Assembly (NCBI GenBank): GCA_012719035.1 | Contig: JAAYBD010000002.1 | Span: forward strand, 1 to 47,173 | Direction: 5' to 3' | Length of the DNA: 47,173 nucleotides | Source of the DNA: Clostridiales bacterium | GTDB taxonomy: Bacteria; Bacillota; Clostridia; Oscillospirales; Oscillospiraceae | Shown: positions 15,842 to 24,079 of the stretch, in pieces | How positions within the stretch are numbered: position 1 is the first letter of the stretch | Layout of the letters: each line of letters starts with the position of its first letter | Program-made: the position numbers and the translations under genes | Notes under the pieces: model-generated | The model's database searches: none | What the model was told of the DNA's origin: nothing | What the model saw: only the letters and a program-made list of their open reading frames with translations

Positions 15842-17704
15842 CTAAGAAACTTTGTTGAATTTCTTTACGTTCAGCGCACGAATCGCGTTGAGGATTGCAA
15901 TTACGGAAACACCCACATCCGCAAAAATCGCTGCCCACATGGATGCGTATCCCGTAGCGCCGAGAATGAGCACGAAGGCTTTGACAGCCAATGAGAACAC
16001 TATATTCTGCCGGACTATGCGGAGCGTTTTTTTACTGATCTGGATCGCGGTGGAAATCTTTGAAGTCTCGTCTGTCATAATAACAATATCTGCCGCCTCA
16101 ATGGCAGCGTCAGAGCCGAGTCCGCCCATTGCAATGCCAATATCAGCGCGGGCAAGCACCGGTGCATCGTTGATTCCGTCACCGACAAATGCGAGCATTC
16201 CTTTGCCGCTTTTCTGTTCCATGAGCTTTTCCATCTGCTCTACCTTATCGGCGGGAAGCAGCTCCGTATAGACCTCATCAAGATTCAGCGCTGAGGCAAC
16301 CTTTCTGCCGACCGCGTCGCTGTCGCCCGTCAGCATAATGGTTTGTTTTATGCCGGCAGCTTTCAGGTCGGAAATTGCCTGCGCGGAATCCGGCTTTATT
16401 TCATCTTCTATGCGGATATAGCCTGCGTATTTGCCGTCAACGGCGATATAGACCACTGTTCCGGCGGAAGCCGCGTCCTCATAGCTGATCTGCTTCAGCT
16501 TCATCAGCTTCGCGTTGCCGGCAAGAACTTCTTTGCCGCCTATAAAAGCTTTTACACCATGTCCCGCAATTTCCTCGATATCTTTGATTTGGGAGGAATC
16601 GACGGGTTTCCCATAAGCTTTTTTGATGCTTGAGGCAATAGGATGACTTGAGTAGTCTTCAGCATATGCGGCAAGCTTGATTAATTCGTCACTGCTCATG
16701 TTTACCGGATGAACTTCGCTAACTACGAAATTTCCTTTTGTCAGAGTGCCGGTCTTATCAAACACTACTATCTCTGTTTTTGCGAGTGCTTCAAGGTAAT
16801 TGCTGCCCTTTACCAATACGCCCGATTTAGATGCTCCGCCGATACCGCCGAAGAAGCTGAGGGGAACGGAAATGACAAGGGCGCAGGGGCAGGAAATAAC
16901 AAGGAAGGTTAGGGCGCGAACGATCCATACATCAAATGGCTGTCCGGTAATAAGCGGAGGAACGAGGGCAAGGATAGCCGCGGCGATGACAACTGTCGGT
17001 GTGTAGTACCGCGCAAAGCGGGTAATAAAATTTTCGCTCTTTGCCTTTTTATCGCTGGAGTTTTCCACCATTTCCAAGATTTTTGCAACGGTGGATTGAT
17101 CAAACTCTCTGCTCACTCGAATGCTTAGCTTTCCGTTTTGGTTGATGCAGCCGCTTATGACGCTGTCACCCATGCCGACTTCCCGGGGAACGGATTCACC
17201 GGTCAATGCTGAGGTGTCTAAGGCAGAGTAGCCCTCCTCGACAACTCCGTCCAGAGGGATACGCTCACCGGGCTTTACAATGATGATGTCGCCCACCTGC
17301 ACCTCCTCCGGGTCTACTTGAACAAGAGCGTCGCCCCGCATGATATTTGCGTAATCGGGACGGATGTCCATCAGATCTGAAATGGAACGGCGTGACTTGG
17401 ATACGGCGGAGGACTGAAACAGCTCTCCCACCTGATAGAACAGCATGACGGCGACACCCTCTGCATATTCGGTTAAGAAAAAAGCACCGATGCTTGCGAC
17501 CGTCATAAGAAAATTCTCATCGAAAATCTGACCGCGGGCGATATTCTTTATAGCTTTCCAGAGAATATCTCCTCCCACGATTAGATAGGCGGACAAAAAA
17601 ATGATAAATTTCCAAACGCCCTCTATCTTGAGAAGTATGCCCGCTGTAAATATCGCTGCCGCGATTAAAATACGTATAAGCTGACTTTTCTCACTTTTAG
17701 ACAT
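15842..17704 (-). CDS. cadA: Zn/Cd/Pb-type P1B-ATPase (metal efflux pump)
   Basis: The 620-residue protein has all the P-type ATPase signatures: TGES (168-171), the metal-binding SCPCALV (271-277) in the sixth helix, DKTGT with phospho-acceptor Asp316, GDGINDAP in the hinge, and ADVGVSVIAILNAIR in the last helix. The CPC motif with an Asp in that last-helix segment marks the P1B-2 group, which exports Zn, Cd and Pb. The protein lacks the usual N-terminal HMA domain; a free HMA protein is encoded 77 bases upstream (17782-18000), so the two appear to be a split version of the common fusion. Control by the ArsR protein at 15397 is likely. The metal cannot be fixed from sequence alone. Confidence 0.92.
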   Translation of the reverse strand: MSKSEKSQLIRILIAAAIFTAGILLKIEGVWKFIIFLSAYLIVGGDILWKAIKNIARGQIFDENFLMTVASIGAFFLTEYAEGVAVMLFYQVGELFQSSAVSKSRRSISDLMDIRPDYANIMRGDALVQVDPEEVQVGDIIIVKPGERIPLDGVVEEGYSALDTSALTGESVPREVGMGDSVISGCINQNGKLSIRVSREFDQSTVAKILEMVENSSDKKAKSENFITRFARYYTPTVVIAAAILALVPPLITGQPFDVWIVRALTFLVISCPCALVISVPLSFFGGIGGASKSGVLVKGSNYLEALAKTEIVVFDKTGTLTKGNFVVSEVHPVNMSSDELIKLAAYAEDYSSHPIASSIKKAYGKPVDSSQIKDIEEIAGHGVKAFIGGKEVLAGNAKLMKLKQISYEDAASAGTVVYIAVDGKYAGYIRIEDEIKPDSAQAISDLKAAGIKQTIMLTGDSDAVGRKVASALNLDEVYTELLPADKVEQMEKLMEQKSGKGMLAFVGDGINDAPVLARADIGIAMGGLGSDAAIEAADIVIMTDETSKISTAIQISKKTLRIVRQNIVFSLAVKAFVLILGATGYASMWAAIFADVGVSVIAILNAIRALNVKKFNKVS

Positions 17705-17781
17705 ATATGTAATCCCCCTTTTGATAAAGGCAGCGGTCGGCTATGCAACCGCTGCCCGGTTAAATTCGGAGACAATTCCGC

Positions 17782-18000
17782 TTATGTCAATATCACGAGG
17801 TCAGGCTCAATCTTCTTTGCTGTCTTCTTTACTGACTCAAGAATAGTGTCAAATTGATCGTCCGGTGTCTCCAAAGTCATCTTCTGCCACATAAAGTTTA
17901 CCTTGACACTGTCGACGCCGTCCAGCTTTGAAACAGCGTTCTCGATTTTTGCCGCGCAGTTGGCGCAGTCAAGGTTTTGGAGTTTCATTGTTTTTTTCAT
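17782..18000 (-). CDS. Heavy-metal-associated (HMA) metallochaperone
   Basis: This 72-residue HMA protein has the metal-binding motif DCANCAAKIE (CxxC) near residue 10 and the beta-alpha-beta-beta-alpha-beta pattern (LDGVDSVKVNF, DQFDTILESVKKTAKKI). It presumably hands metal to, or senses it for, the ATPase encoded just downstream. The start at 18000 is chosen because AAAGGAG lies eight bases upstream; the longer ORF to 18045 would include the operator region. It is the first gene of the HMA-ATPase operon behind the palindrome at 18041-18058. Confidence 0.9.
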   Translation of the reverse strand: MKKTMKLQNLDCANCAAKIENAVSKLDGVDSVKVNFMWQKMTLETPDDQFDTILESVKKTAKKIEPDLVILT

Positions 18001-18040
18001 ATGTATTGCTCCTTTCAGATTTAAGCGCAAACTATAATAT

Positions 18041-18058
18041 AACAATTAAATAATTGTT
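18041..18058. promoter_or_regulatory. ArsR-type operator of the HMA/ATPase operon
   Basis: AACAATTA-AA-TAATTGTT is a perfect inverted repeat upstream of the HMA gene and resembles the site at 15362-15381 (AAACAAT...ATTGTTT). A further ATTGTTTAATCGTTTG follows at 18054-18069 and may be a second half-site. Confidence 0.75.
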
Positions 18059-18197
18059 TAATCGTTTGTAATACCAGTATATTTTCCTTGCGCTGTTATG
18101 TCAATAGATTTTAGCGAGTAAGTCTGAATGGGCGAAAATTCTGTCTTTTTGGCATAATACGAAATAAAAGCAAGTCCGGATATAAGGAGGCGTGCAG

Positions 18198-19163
18198 GTG
18201 TCTTTTACTATTTTCTCAAATTACGGCGATGCCGATATTGTAGAACAAGATGAACAGCATATTTCTTACAGGCAGAAAAAAGGGGAGGGCGAGGGGGTTG
18301 CTTCGGTATATCCTGTATTTCCCGGTATTGAAGTAATAGTATTGGATTATCAGACCTCTCTCTTAAACCCGACGATTCGCAAACAATTAAATGTCCTTGA
18401 AATCAACCATTGTCTGGAAGGACGGGCAGAATGCAGGATGAAGGATGGATGTCTGCAGTACATTGGAGAGGGAGATCTGTTTCTGAATACCCTGAATAAT
18501 TACAGCGACAGCATTGAACTGCCTTTAGGTTTTTATCGGGGCTTGATGGTGCTGATTGATTTGGATACGGCGGAACCTGTAATTTCGGAACTGTTTTGCG
18601 GTATTTCTATCAGCATCTGCGAACTTTGCGACCGCTTTTTCGCCGATGATGAATGTTTTCTGATCCATGCAAAAGATGAAATCAGACATATTTTTGCCCG
18701 AATGTATACTATTCCGCATGAGACTCGAAGTTTCTATTATAGGCTTAAAATTCAGGAACTTCTCCTATACCTGCATTATTTTGATCCTTTGGAGGAAAGA
18801 CAGAGCAAAGGCTATGCCCGCGAGCAGGTAGAAATGGTCAAAATGATACAAAAACGCATTACAGGGGAACCGAAACGCCGCTTTACCATAGAAGAGCTGG
18901 CAAAGGAATACTGTATCAGTCCAACGGCATTGAAATCGAGCTTTAAGGGAGTTTACGGACTGCCCATAGCCGCATATATGAAAGAATACCGGATTCGGCA
19001 GGCGGCTGTACTGCTGAGAGAGACAACTATGAGCATAGCGGATATCGCGGCGGAGATGGGATACGAAAGCCAGAGCAAATTCGGGGCGGCATTCAAGGAA
19101 ACCATGAAAATCACGCCGCTTGAATACCGCAAGAAACTTGCGCAAAATCCGAGTAAGATTTAA
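18198..19163 (+). CDS. AraC-family transcription regulator
   Basis: The C-terminal 100 residues hold the two AraC helix-turn-helix motifs (TIEELAKEYCISPTALKSSF and SIADIAAEMGYESQSKFGAA, ending with ITPLEYRK). The N-terminal about 200 residues form a cupin-like sensor (INHCLEGRAECRMKDG, LQYIGEGDLFL) with a Cys-rich stretch FCGISISICELC that might bind a metal or sense redox. The start is GTG at 18198, seven bases after AAGGAGG; the GTG at 18192 is too close. Neither flank contains an obvious target, though it sits beside a metal efflux regulon. The effector is unknown. Confidence 0.9.
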   Translation: MSFTIFSNYGDADIVEQDEQHISYRQKKGEGEGVASVYPVFPGIEVIVLDYQTSLLNPTIRKQLNVLEINHCLEGRAECRMKDGCLQYIGEGDLFLNTLNNYSDSIELPLGFYRGLMVLIDLDTAEPVISELFCGISISICELCDRFFADDECFLIHAKDEIRHIFARMYTIPHETRSFYYRLKIQELLLYLHYFDPLEERQSKGYAREQVEMVKMIQKRITGEPKRRFTIEELAKEYCISPTALKSSFKGVYGLPIAAYMKEYRIRQAAVLLRETTMSIADIAAEMGYESQSKFGAAFKETMKITPLEYRKKLAQNPSKI

Positions 19164-19220
19164 AGCAGGGAGCGGAATAAATCTATTCTATGACGAAATA
19201 CTACTTTTGAGGTGATTGAA

Positions 19221-19367
19221 ATGCAGGACAAAAAATCGAGCCGAAAAAGACAAATAGAGAATATGCAGGAAAAAGCGGAGCGCACAGGCAGTTCCATACC
19301 TGATGACAATCAAAATCAAAACCACAATACGAAAAAGGTGGCGCTGGGTCCCAACACTAAGCGCTGA
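19221..19367 (+). CDS. Tiny basic Asn/Gln-rich protein, 48 residues
   Basis: GAGGTGATTGAA leads into an ATG at 19221. The product is highly charged and polar (QDKKSSRKRQIENMQEKAER, then DDNQNQNHNTKKVALGPNTK) with no hydrophobic core, so it is probably unstructured. Its tail shares a NQNQN motif with the protein at 19686. Composition recalls the minor small spore proteins (SspP/SspK kind), but there is no clear match and this is only a guess. Confidence 0.55.
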   Translation: MQDKKSSRKRQIENMQEKAERTGSSIPDDNQNQNHNTKKVALGPNTKR

Positions 19368-19426
19368 ACAGTTTGCGGATGCAAGCAGGTTTTCTATTAA
19401 ATCAAACTATTCTGGAAAGGATAAAT

Positions 19427-19666
19427 ATGTCTATAGTAAGCGCATATTTTAAAGTTGAAAATATAAATGGAAAGCACGGAACTCAGGAACTGAAACGTGA
19501 ACTGGATATGCTCCAAGGAGTCACTTCTGTCAGCGTCAACGACAAAGCCGAGAACATAACGGTGGATTTTGACACGACAGGAGTAAAAAAGGAACAGCTT
19601 AAAACAAAAATAGAGGAATTGGGATATAGCATTACCCAAATGCGGTTTGAAAATCAAATTATGTAG
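19427..19666 (+). CDS. HMA-fold protein lacking the metal-binding cysteines
   Basis: GAAAGGAT precedes the ATG at 19427; upstream codons of the longer ORF have no such signal. The 79-residue product keeps the HMA pattern: a first strand (SAYFKVENI), a first helix (GTQELKRELDML), the GVTSVSVNDKAENITVDFD hairpin, and a second helix and strand (VKKEQLKTKIEELGYSI). At the position of the MxCxxC loop it has NGKHGTQ, without any cysteine. It therefore cannot hold metal in the usual way, and may act as a protein-protein adaptor or bind through its single His. It lies between two tiny basic proteins with close spacing, possibly one operon. Confidence 0.75.
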   Translation: MSIVSAYFKVENINGKHGTQELKRELDMLQGVTSVSVNDKAENITVDFDTTGVKKEQLKTKIEELGYSITQMRFENQIM

Positions 19667-19685
19667 AAATAATGGGAGAGTTATT

Positions 19686-19820
19686 ATGCCGAAGGATAGC
19701 CAGCCCGATAACAAGAAGGCCAGAAATAAAAAAGCAAACGGACAGACACCTATAACAAGGGAAAATCAAAATCAGAACAGGAATGCAAAAAAGAAGTCCG
19801 TCAAAAACAATGATGTTTAA
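19686..19820 (+). CDS. Tiny basic Asn/Lys-rich protein, 44 residues
   Basis: GGGAGAG stands before the ATG at 19686, which is 19 bases after the HMA-like gene. The product is very Lys- and Asn-rich (PKDSQPDNKKARNKKANGQT, then ENQNQNRNAKKKSVKNND), lacks hydrophobic residues and shares the NQNQN element with the 48-residue protein at 19221. A strong terminator follows at once, closing a putative three-gene unit. Function unknown; a spore or nucleic-acid-binding role is possible from composition only. Confidence 0.55.
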   Translation: MPKDSQPDNKKARNKKANGQTPITRENQNQNRNAKKKSVKNNDV

Positions 19821-19826
19821 AATTTC

Positions 19827-19859
19827 AAGGCCGCCAAAATGCTTTGGCGGCTTGTTTTT
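19827..19859 (+). terminator. Strong Rho-independent terminator
   Basis: GCCGCCAAA (19830-19838) pairs with TTTGGCGGC (19843-19851) around ATGC, followed by TTGTTTTT. Confidence 0.9.
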
Positions 19860-19962
19860 GCGGTATAATGCATTATATGTAATCAAACAGATATATCACA
19901 ATGCCGCTTTGAGGCTATAATTAAAGCTGCATTATGCTATTTTATCGGAGGAGAAAAGCATC

Positions 19963-21714
19963 ATGAAAAAAGACCAGAGAGTTCAGCATGAGTTTAATTA
20001 TTTGAAAAAGCAATATCCTAAGATAAAACAGCAAGTTGCGGAAAGCAAGAACAAGAAGTTATGGCATCATGAGGCTGTAATAAGGAATAAGATAAAAGAT
20101 TTGAAAGCGCTGCCGGCAAACCATCTTGGTGGCTACAGGGAGACCTATGACGGTTATGTCAGCCTGCTTGAAGAAGTTTCGGTGCGTTTGCTGGAAAGCT
20201 ATAATAAGAGCAATAATACGAATTACAGATTCGATGAAATCGTCGAGGGTAATTTTAAGGCATATTTGAATTCCGGAATAATCTCCGTACTGGTAACGAG
20301 CCATATTCCAAAGATAGTTGCCGAAGAGTTCAGCAGACTCCTGCCCGAAAACCCGAAAGACGAATATCCTACGGCAAGAAAGATGAAACGAAAATTCTTT
20401 CTTCATCTGGGCGAAACGAATACAGGAAAAACATACAACGCGCTGCAGCGCTTGAAGCAATCCGGTAATGGAGTTTACCTTGCTCCGCTTAGAATTTTAG
20501 CCTTGGAAAATTACGAAAGGCTTAACAGGGAGGGTGTTCCATGCAATTTGCTTACCGGCGAAGAGGAAATAAAAGTTGAAGGTGCCCGCCATTCGAGCTG
20601 TACTGTCGAAAAGGCGGATATCCTAAATTTCTATGAGGTTGCCGTAATCGATGAGATCCAGCTAATATCTGATTCACAGCGCGGAGATGCATGGACACGT
20701 GCAATCCTTGGGCTTTGCTGTCCCGAAATACATCTTTGCGGAGCGCTTAATGCAAAAGAACAACTTATAAAAATGATCAAAGATTGCGGAGATGACTTGG
20801 AGATAAAGGAATATTCGCGCTTAGTACCGCTTCAAACGCAGAGAGCACGAGTAAAATTTTCTGATGTAAGGCGTGGCGATGCTCTTGTTGCGTTCTCAAA
20901 AAGAAAGGTACTTTCGCTTTCCAGATATTTTTCAGAGCGCGGGATAAAAAACAGTGTGATTTACGGAGACTTACCTCCCGAAGTGAGAAGATTTCAGTAT
21001 GATTCCTTTATAAGCGGAGAAAACCATATATTGATATCAACGGATGCCATCGGCATGGGGGTCAATCTTCCCATAAGAAGAATTGTATTTACGGAAATAA
21101 AAAAATTTGACGGCGAAGAATTTCGTTTCCTTTCATCGCAGGAGGTGAAACAGATTGCCGGACGGGCGGGGCGCATCGGGATATACGATGTGGGGTATGT
21201 CGCGTGTATGAATGACGACATATCTTTCATCGAAAATCAGCTCCAAATACAAGACGAACAAATAGAAAAGTCCGTTGTGGGTCCCAGCGAAGTAATACTC
21301 GATATCGGCTGGCTGCCGCTCAAGGAAAAACTTGCACTTTGGAGTACAAGAGAAGAGTCATTAAAATATTACCGCAAAAAAGATGTTCGGGATCAAATTC
21401 TGATTCTTGATAAACTCAGACCGTATAAGCTGTCAGAAGCAGTGGAATGGCGTCTGATGATGCTCCCGTTCGATGTGAATAGCGAAGAGCTTTTGGGGCA
21501 ATTTATAATTTATGTTGAGGAAATATTCATAATGAAAACCGGAAAATTGTCTAAGCCGCTTTTAAACTCACATACCCTCTCCGAATATGAGGAGTATTAT
21601 CAAAAAGTAAATCTATACTACTCTTTTTCAAAAAGTCTGAACCTTGACTTTGACGAGCAGTGGGTGTATGAAACAAGGAAACGGGTAAGCGACGAAATAA
21701 ATCGGCTTTTATAG
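19963..21714 (+). CDS. Suv3-like ATP-dependent RNA helicase
   Basis: The 583-residue protein has a helical N-terminal region (1-140) and a two-domain SF2 core. Motifs are GETNTGKT (150-157, Walker A), YLAPLRILALE (172-182, motif Ia), LLTGEE (196-201), DEIQ (230-233, in place of DEAD), a HLCG segment (257-260), STDAIGMGVNLP (359-370) and QIAGRAGR (397-404, motif VI). The GxTNTGKT, APLRLLALE, DEIQ and ATDAIGMG signatures are those of Suv3, the RNA helicase of the mitochondrial degradosome; bacterial relatives exist. It probably unwinds structured RNA for a 3' exonuclease. GGAGGAG precedes the ATG. It is monocistronic, and no nuclease gene is adjacent. Confidence 0.88.
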   Translation: MKKDQRVQHEFNYLKKQYPKIKQQVAESKNKKLWHHEAVIRNKIKDLKALPANHLGGYRETYDGYVSLLEEVSVRLLESYNKSNNTNYRFDEIVEGNFKAYLNSGIISVLVTSHIPKIVAEEFSRLLPENPKDEYPTARKMKRKFFLHLGETNTGKTYNALQRLKQSGNGVYLAPLRILALENYERLNREGVPCNLLTGEEEIKVEGARHSSCTVEKADILNFYEVAVIDEIQLISDSQRGDAWTRAILGLCCPEIHLCGALNAKEQLIKMIKDCGDDLEIKEYSRLVPLQTQRARVKFSDVRRGDALVAFSKRKVLSLSRYFSERGIKNSVIYGDLPPEVRRFQYDSFISGENHILISTDAIGMGVNLPIRRIVFTEIKKFDGEEFRFLSSQEVKQIAGRAGRIGIYDVGYVACMNDDISFIENQLQIQDEQIEKSVVGPSEVILDIGWLPLKEKLALWSTREESLKYYRKKDVRDQILILDKLRPYKLSEAVEWRLMMLPFDVNSEELLGQFIIYVEEIFIMKTGKLSKPLLNSHTLSEYEEYYQKVNLYYSFSKSLNLDFDEQWVYETRKRVSDEINRLL

Positions 21715-21763
21715 GTTTAGCCTATAATAATACCATTTTTTCTTATAAACTCAGCAATGCTGA

Positions 21764-21803
21764 CGAACCTGCATTTCGAGAAATTACTTGAAATGCAGGT
21801 TCG
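21764..21803. terminator. Long hairpin after the helicase gene
   Basis: CGAACCTGCATTTC (21764-21777) and GAAATGCAGGTTCG (21790-21803) are perfect 14-bp inverted repeats. There is no strong U-tract, so termination strength is uncertain. Confidence 0.6.
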
Positions 21804-21827
21804 CTGTATAATATAATTAATTTTGTC

Positions 21828-21925
21828 GTATCGTGCCAATTACTCGCTGAGACAGGTGCCATATGCTCAAAGAGGAGTTGCCGAAATTATTTGCTTTGAA
21901 GAAAGCAAATAAAGACAGAGGGGTA
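21828..21925 (+). ncRNA. Structured leader upstream of the OFA transporter (candidate)
   Basis: The untranslated region contains TATTTGCTTT-GAAG-AAAGCAAATA (21888-21911), a 10-bp stem, preceded by a segment with short complementary pieces (CTC-AAA-GAG near 21867-21875, GCCGAA near 21880) and followed by AAAGACAGAGG. The GCCGAA...GACAGAGG pieces vaguely recall the glycine riboswitch, but the conserved CUCUCAGG core is absent. It may be an unclassified regulatory RNA or only a stem-loop. Confidence 0.3.
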
Positions 21926-21967
21926 TAGAAAAATTTAGATTTACTTTGAGAAAAGAGGGGTTAAAAA

Positions 21968-23167
21968 ATGGGTATGAAGGTCAAAAACCGATATGTGGTG
22001 CTGATATCCGGCATGCTGATTCAGCTTTGCGCAGGTATCATCTATATGTGGAGCGTTTTCAAAGGACCTGTGGCGCAGCATCTTGAATGGGATCCCGCAA
22101 ATGCTGCTCTAACTTCATCGATCATGTTGGCGGCATTTGTTCTTGGAATCATTGCAGGAGGAAGGGCGCAGGATAAAATAGGTCCGAAATTTGTCACTGC
22201 TGCAGGGAGCGTAATGATAAGCGTTGGCATGCTTCTTACGGCGCTTGTCAGCAAACAGTCTCCATGGCTTGTATATATCACATACGGCATAATCGGCGGT
22301 TTGGGAGTGGGGACAGTCTATACTGCAACTGTTTCCGTAATCCAGAAGTGGTTTCCGGATAAACGCGGATTTGCAACAGGGCTTATGGTTTCTGCTTTTG
22401 GTTTTTCCCTTGTAATCTTTGCGCCGCTCACAAATTCTTTGCTGACTAAAATCGGCGTTCCTTCAACCTTTACCGCTTTTGGAATAGCCTTTTTCTTCGT
22501 CTGTGTTATCTGCTCATTATTTATCGATAATCCTCCGGCGGATTATGCTCCGGCTGGCTTTGCCGCGGCGGATATGAATACTGCTAAAAAACAGTATACG
22601 ACTTCCGAGATGCTTAAAACCCGTCAGTTTTATCTTATTGCGCTGTCAATGTTTTGTGTTCTTCCCGCTTATTTCATACTGAACCCTCTTTTTATGACTC
22701 TTGGAGCAGAGCGGGGGCTTTCCCCGGAGCTGGCAGTCGTAGGGGTTATGATTACGGGGATAGCAAGTGCGGCAGGCAGATTGATCATGTCTTGGATATC
22801 GGATTTAATAGGGCGGAAACGCGCGATATACAGCATTATTATTATCACAATGATATCGATTTTGACTATGATTATTGCCCAAGGCGTGCTTTTCCTCGTG
22901 TGCATTGCGGCTATCGCGTTTAGCTTTGGCGGAACGGCAGGGGTATACCCAACCATTACCGCTGACAACTTCGGAACAAAGAATATGGGATTGAACTATG
23001 GCTGTGTCATGGTTGGCTTCGGTTCTTCAGCTTTGATATTTCCTATCATCTCCAATATGCTTGTCAAAAACGGCGAATATACCGTCTCATTCCTTTTAGC
23101 GGCCGCCACTTGTATCGTTGCGTTTGTTTTAGTGCTGCTGCAAAAGAATCCTGAGGATATAAACTAA
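21968..23167 (+). CDS. OFA-family MFS transporter (oxalate/formate-antiporter type)
   Basis: The 399-residue protein has twelve predicted membrane helices and the hallmark OFA features: YVVLISGMLIQLCAGIIYMW in helix 1, GRAQDKIGPK in the 2-3 loop, GLGVGTVYTATVSVIQKWFP with the KRGFATGLMVSAFG segment, and a second-half ISDLIGRKR loop. OFA carriers exchange or import small carboxylates such as oxalate, formate, lactate or other monocarboxylates. With the CoA-transferase and 2-hydroxyacyl-CoA dehydratase genes nearby, a hydroxy acid is a reasonable substrate, but this is inference. GAGGGG lies before the ATG. A long leader and a terminator frame it as a single-gene unit. Confidence 0.88.
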   Translation: MGMKVKNRYVVLISGMLIQLCAGIIYMWSVFKGPVAQHLEWDPANAALTSSIMLAAFVLGIIAGGRAQDKIGPKFVTAAGSVMISVGMLLTALVSKQSPWLVYITYGIIGGLGVGTVYTATVSVIQKWFPDKRGFATGLMVSAFGFSLVIFAPLTNSLLTKIGVPSTFTAFGIAFFFVCVICSLFIDNPPADYAPAGFAAADMNTAKKQYTTSEMLKTRQFYLIALSMFCVLPAYFILNPLFMTLGAERGLSPELAVVGVMITGIASAAGRLIMSWISDLIGRKRAIYSIIIITMISILTMIIAQGVLFLVCIAAIAFSFGGTAGVYPTITADNFGTKNMGLNYGCVMVGFGSSALIFPIISNMLVKNGEYTVSFLLAAATCIVAFVLVLLQKNPEDIN

Positions 23168-23190
23168 GAAAAATCTTAATATCGAAAATA

Positions 23191-23228
23191 AAAGGAGGCA
23201 GCCCTCTAATGAGTCTGCCTCCTTTTTC
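23191..23228. terminator. Terminator of the OFA gene
   Basis: AAAGGAGGCAG (23191-23201) pairs with CTGCCTCCTTT (23215-23225), then TT. It also closes the SLH pseudogene on the other strand. Confidence 0.85.
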
Positions 23229-23890
23229 AATTCAGAAAACAAAGGTTCTGTTTTTCGGCTTATGCCTATTATAATCTGTGCAGCTTCCACCCTCGTAATC
23301 GTATCGTCGGGGCGAAAATTGATTTCTTTGCTATTACTGCGCAATACTCTCGATTCGTAAAGAAGAGAAATGCTGTCCGCGAAAGGATCGGAATCATCTA
23401 AGTCTGCTATCCTGCCGCACTTGTTTATTTTGACCAGAGCCGATTTTGGAACTGCGTTTGTCGATATGTAGACTTTAGATTTTTTACCTGCTCTTCTGTG
23501 CGTGATTCCTCAGGATAAAGCTTTTCAGCATAGCAGAGTTTGCAATTCCGGTTCTGACGATCCTCCAGTCTTTATCTTCCTTATCGCCGCTCCTGCTCCC
23601 ATGTCGTTGAATAAATTGACGGGTCGTCATAAGGAATTTCAATTAGTTTTGTTACCTTGGCAGATTTAACATTTAAGTCCCCGACATGGTTCTTTTGACA
23701 TTGCTCACTGTTTATGAAAGTTTTTGCAGACTCGCGCTCAAGCGAGTAAGTGAGCTTTAAATTAAGTGTCCCAATCAGTTCCCATTGAAGCATAATGATC
23801 TTTTGCACACTGCTCAGCCTCCGAGTTTTCCGCAAATACGGACACAGTACAGAGCAGGCAAATAATGTCCGTCCTTATTATTGAGAACAT
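23200..23890 (-). pseudogene. Secreted SLH-domain protein, dead by several frameshifts
   Basis: From the ATG at 23890 the minus strand reads a signal-peptide-like start (IICLLCTVSVFAENSEAE) and ends at a TAA (23762). The frame then continues in a second register (to 23581: LNLKLTYSLERESAKTF, IEIPYDDPSIYSTTWEQE), a third (DWRIVRTGIAN), a fourth piece (CYAEKLYPEESRTEEQV), and finally an SLH-like C-terminus (GRIADLDDSDPFADSISLLY, INFRPDDTITRVEAAQII). S-layer-homology domains anchor proteins to pyruvylated cell wall polymers. At least three frameshifts separate these parts, so the gene is a pseudogene unless the sequence has errors. Confidence 0.75.
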
Positions 23891-24040
23891 GACAACCGTT
23901 CGTCCATGTATTGGGGTGATGATAGTTATACCACGCGCGGTTTTTTACGCATAAAGCGCCGGCTTTCAGCGCCGCCATTGGGTGAGGTGCTCCGGTCTTT
24001 AATGCTTATGCAATCTGTGTTCATCCCCAATATATAAAAA
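23891..24040. other. Short gene-free stretch
   Basis: GC-rich fragments (AAAGCGCCGGCTTTCAGCGCCG near 23955) form small hairpins. No gene or clear regulatory signal is visible. Confidence 0.3.
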
Positions 24041-24074
24041 AGCCACCGCCGTTTAGACAAACTTAAACGGCGGT
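24041..24074 (-). terminator. Terminator of the metallophosphoesterase gene
   Basis: ACCGCCGTTTA (24045-24055) pairs with TAAACGGCGGT (24064-24074); on the minus strand it is followed by GGCTTTTTTA. Confidence 0.9.
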
Positions 24075-24079
24075 AAGTC

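Noticed and set aside
21828-21967. Glycine riboswitch before the OFA gene
   Set aside because: Only GCCGAA and GACAGAGG are reminiscent; the core CUCUCAGGC and the paired P1 stem are missing.
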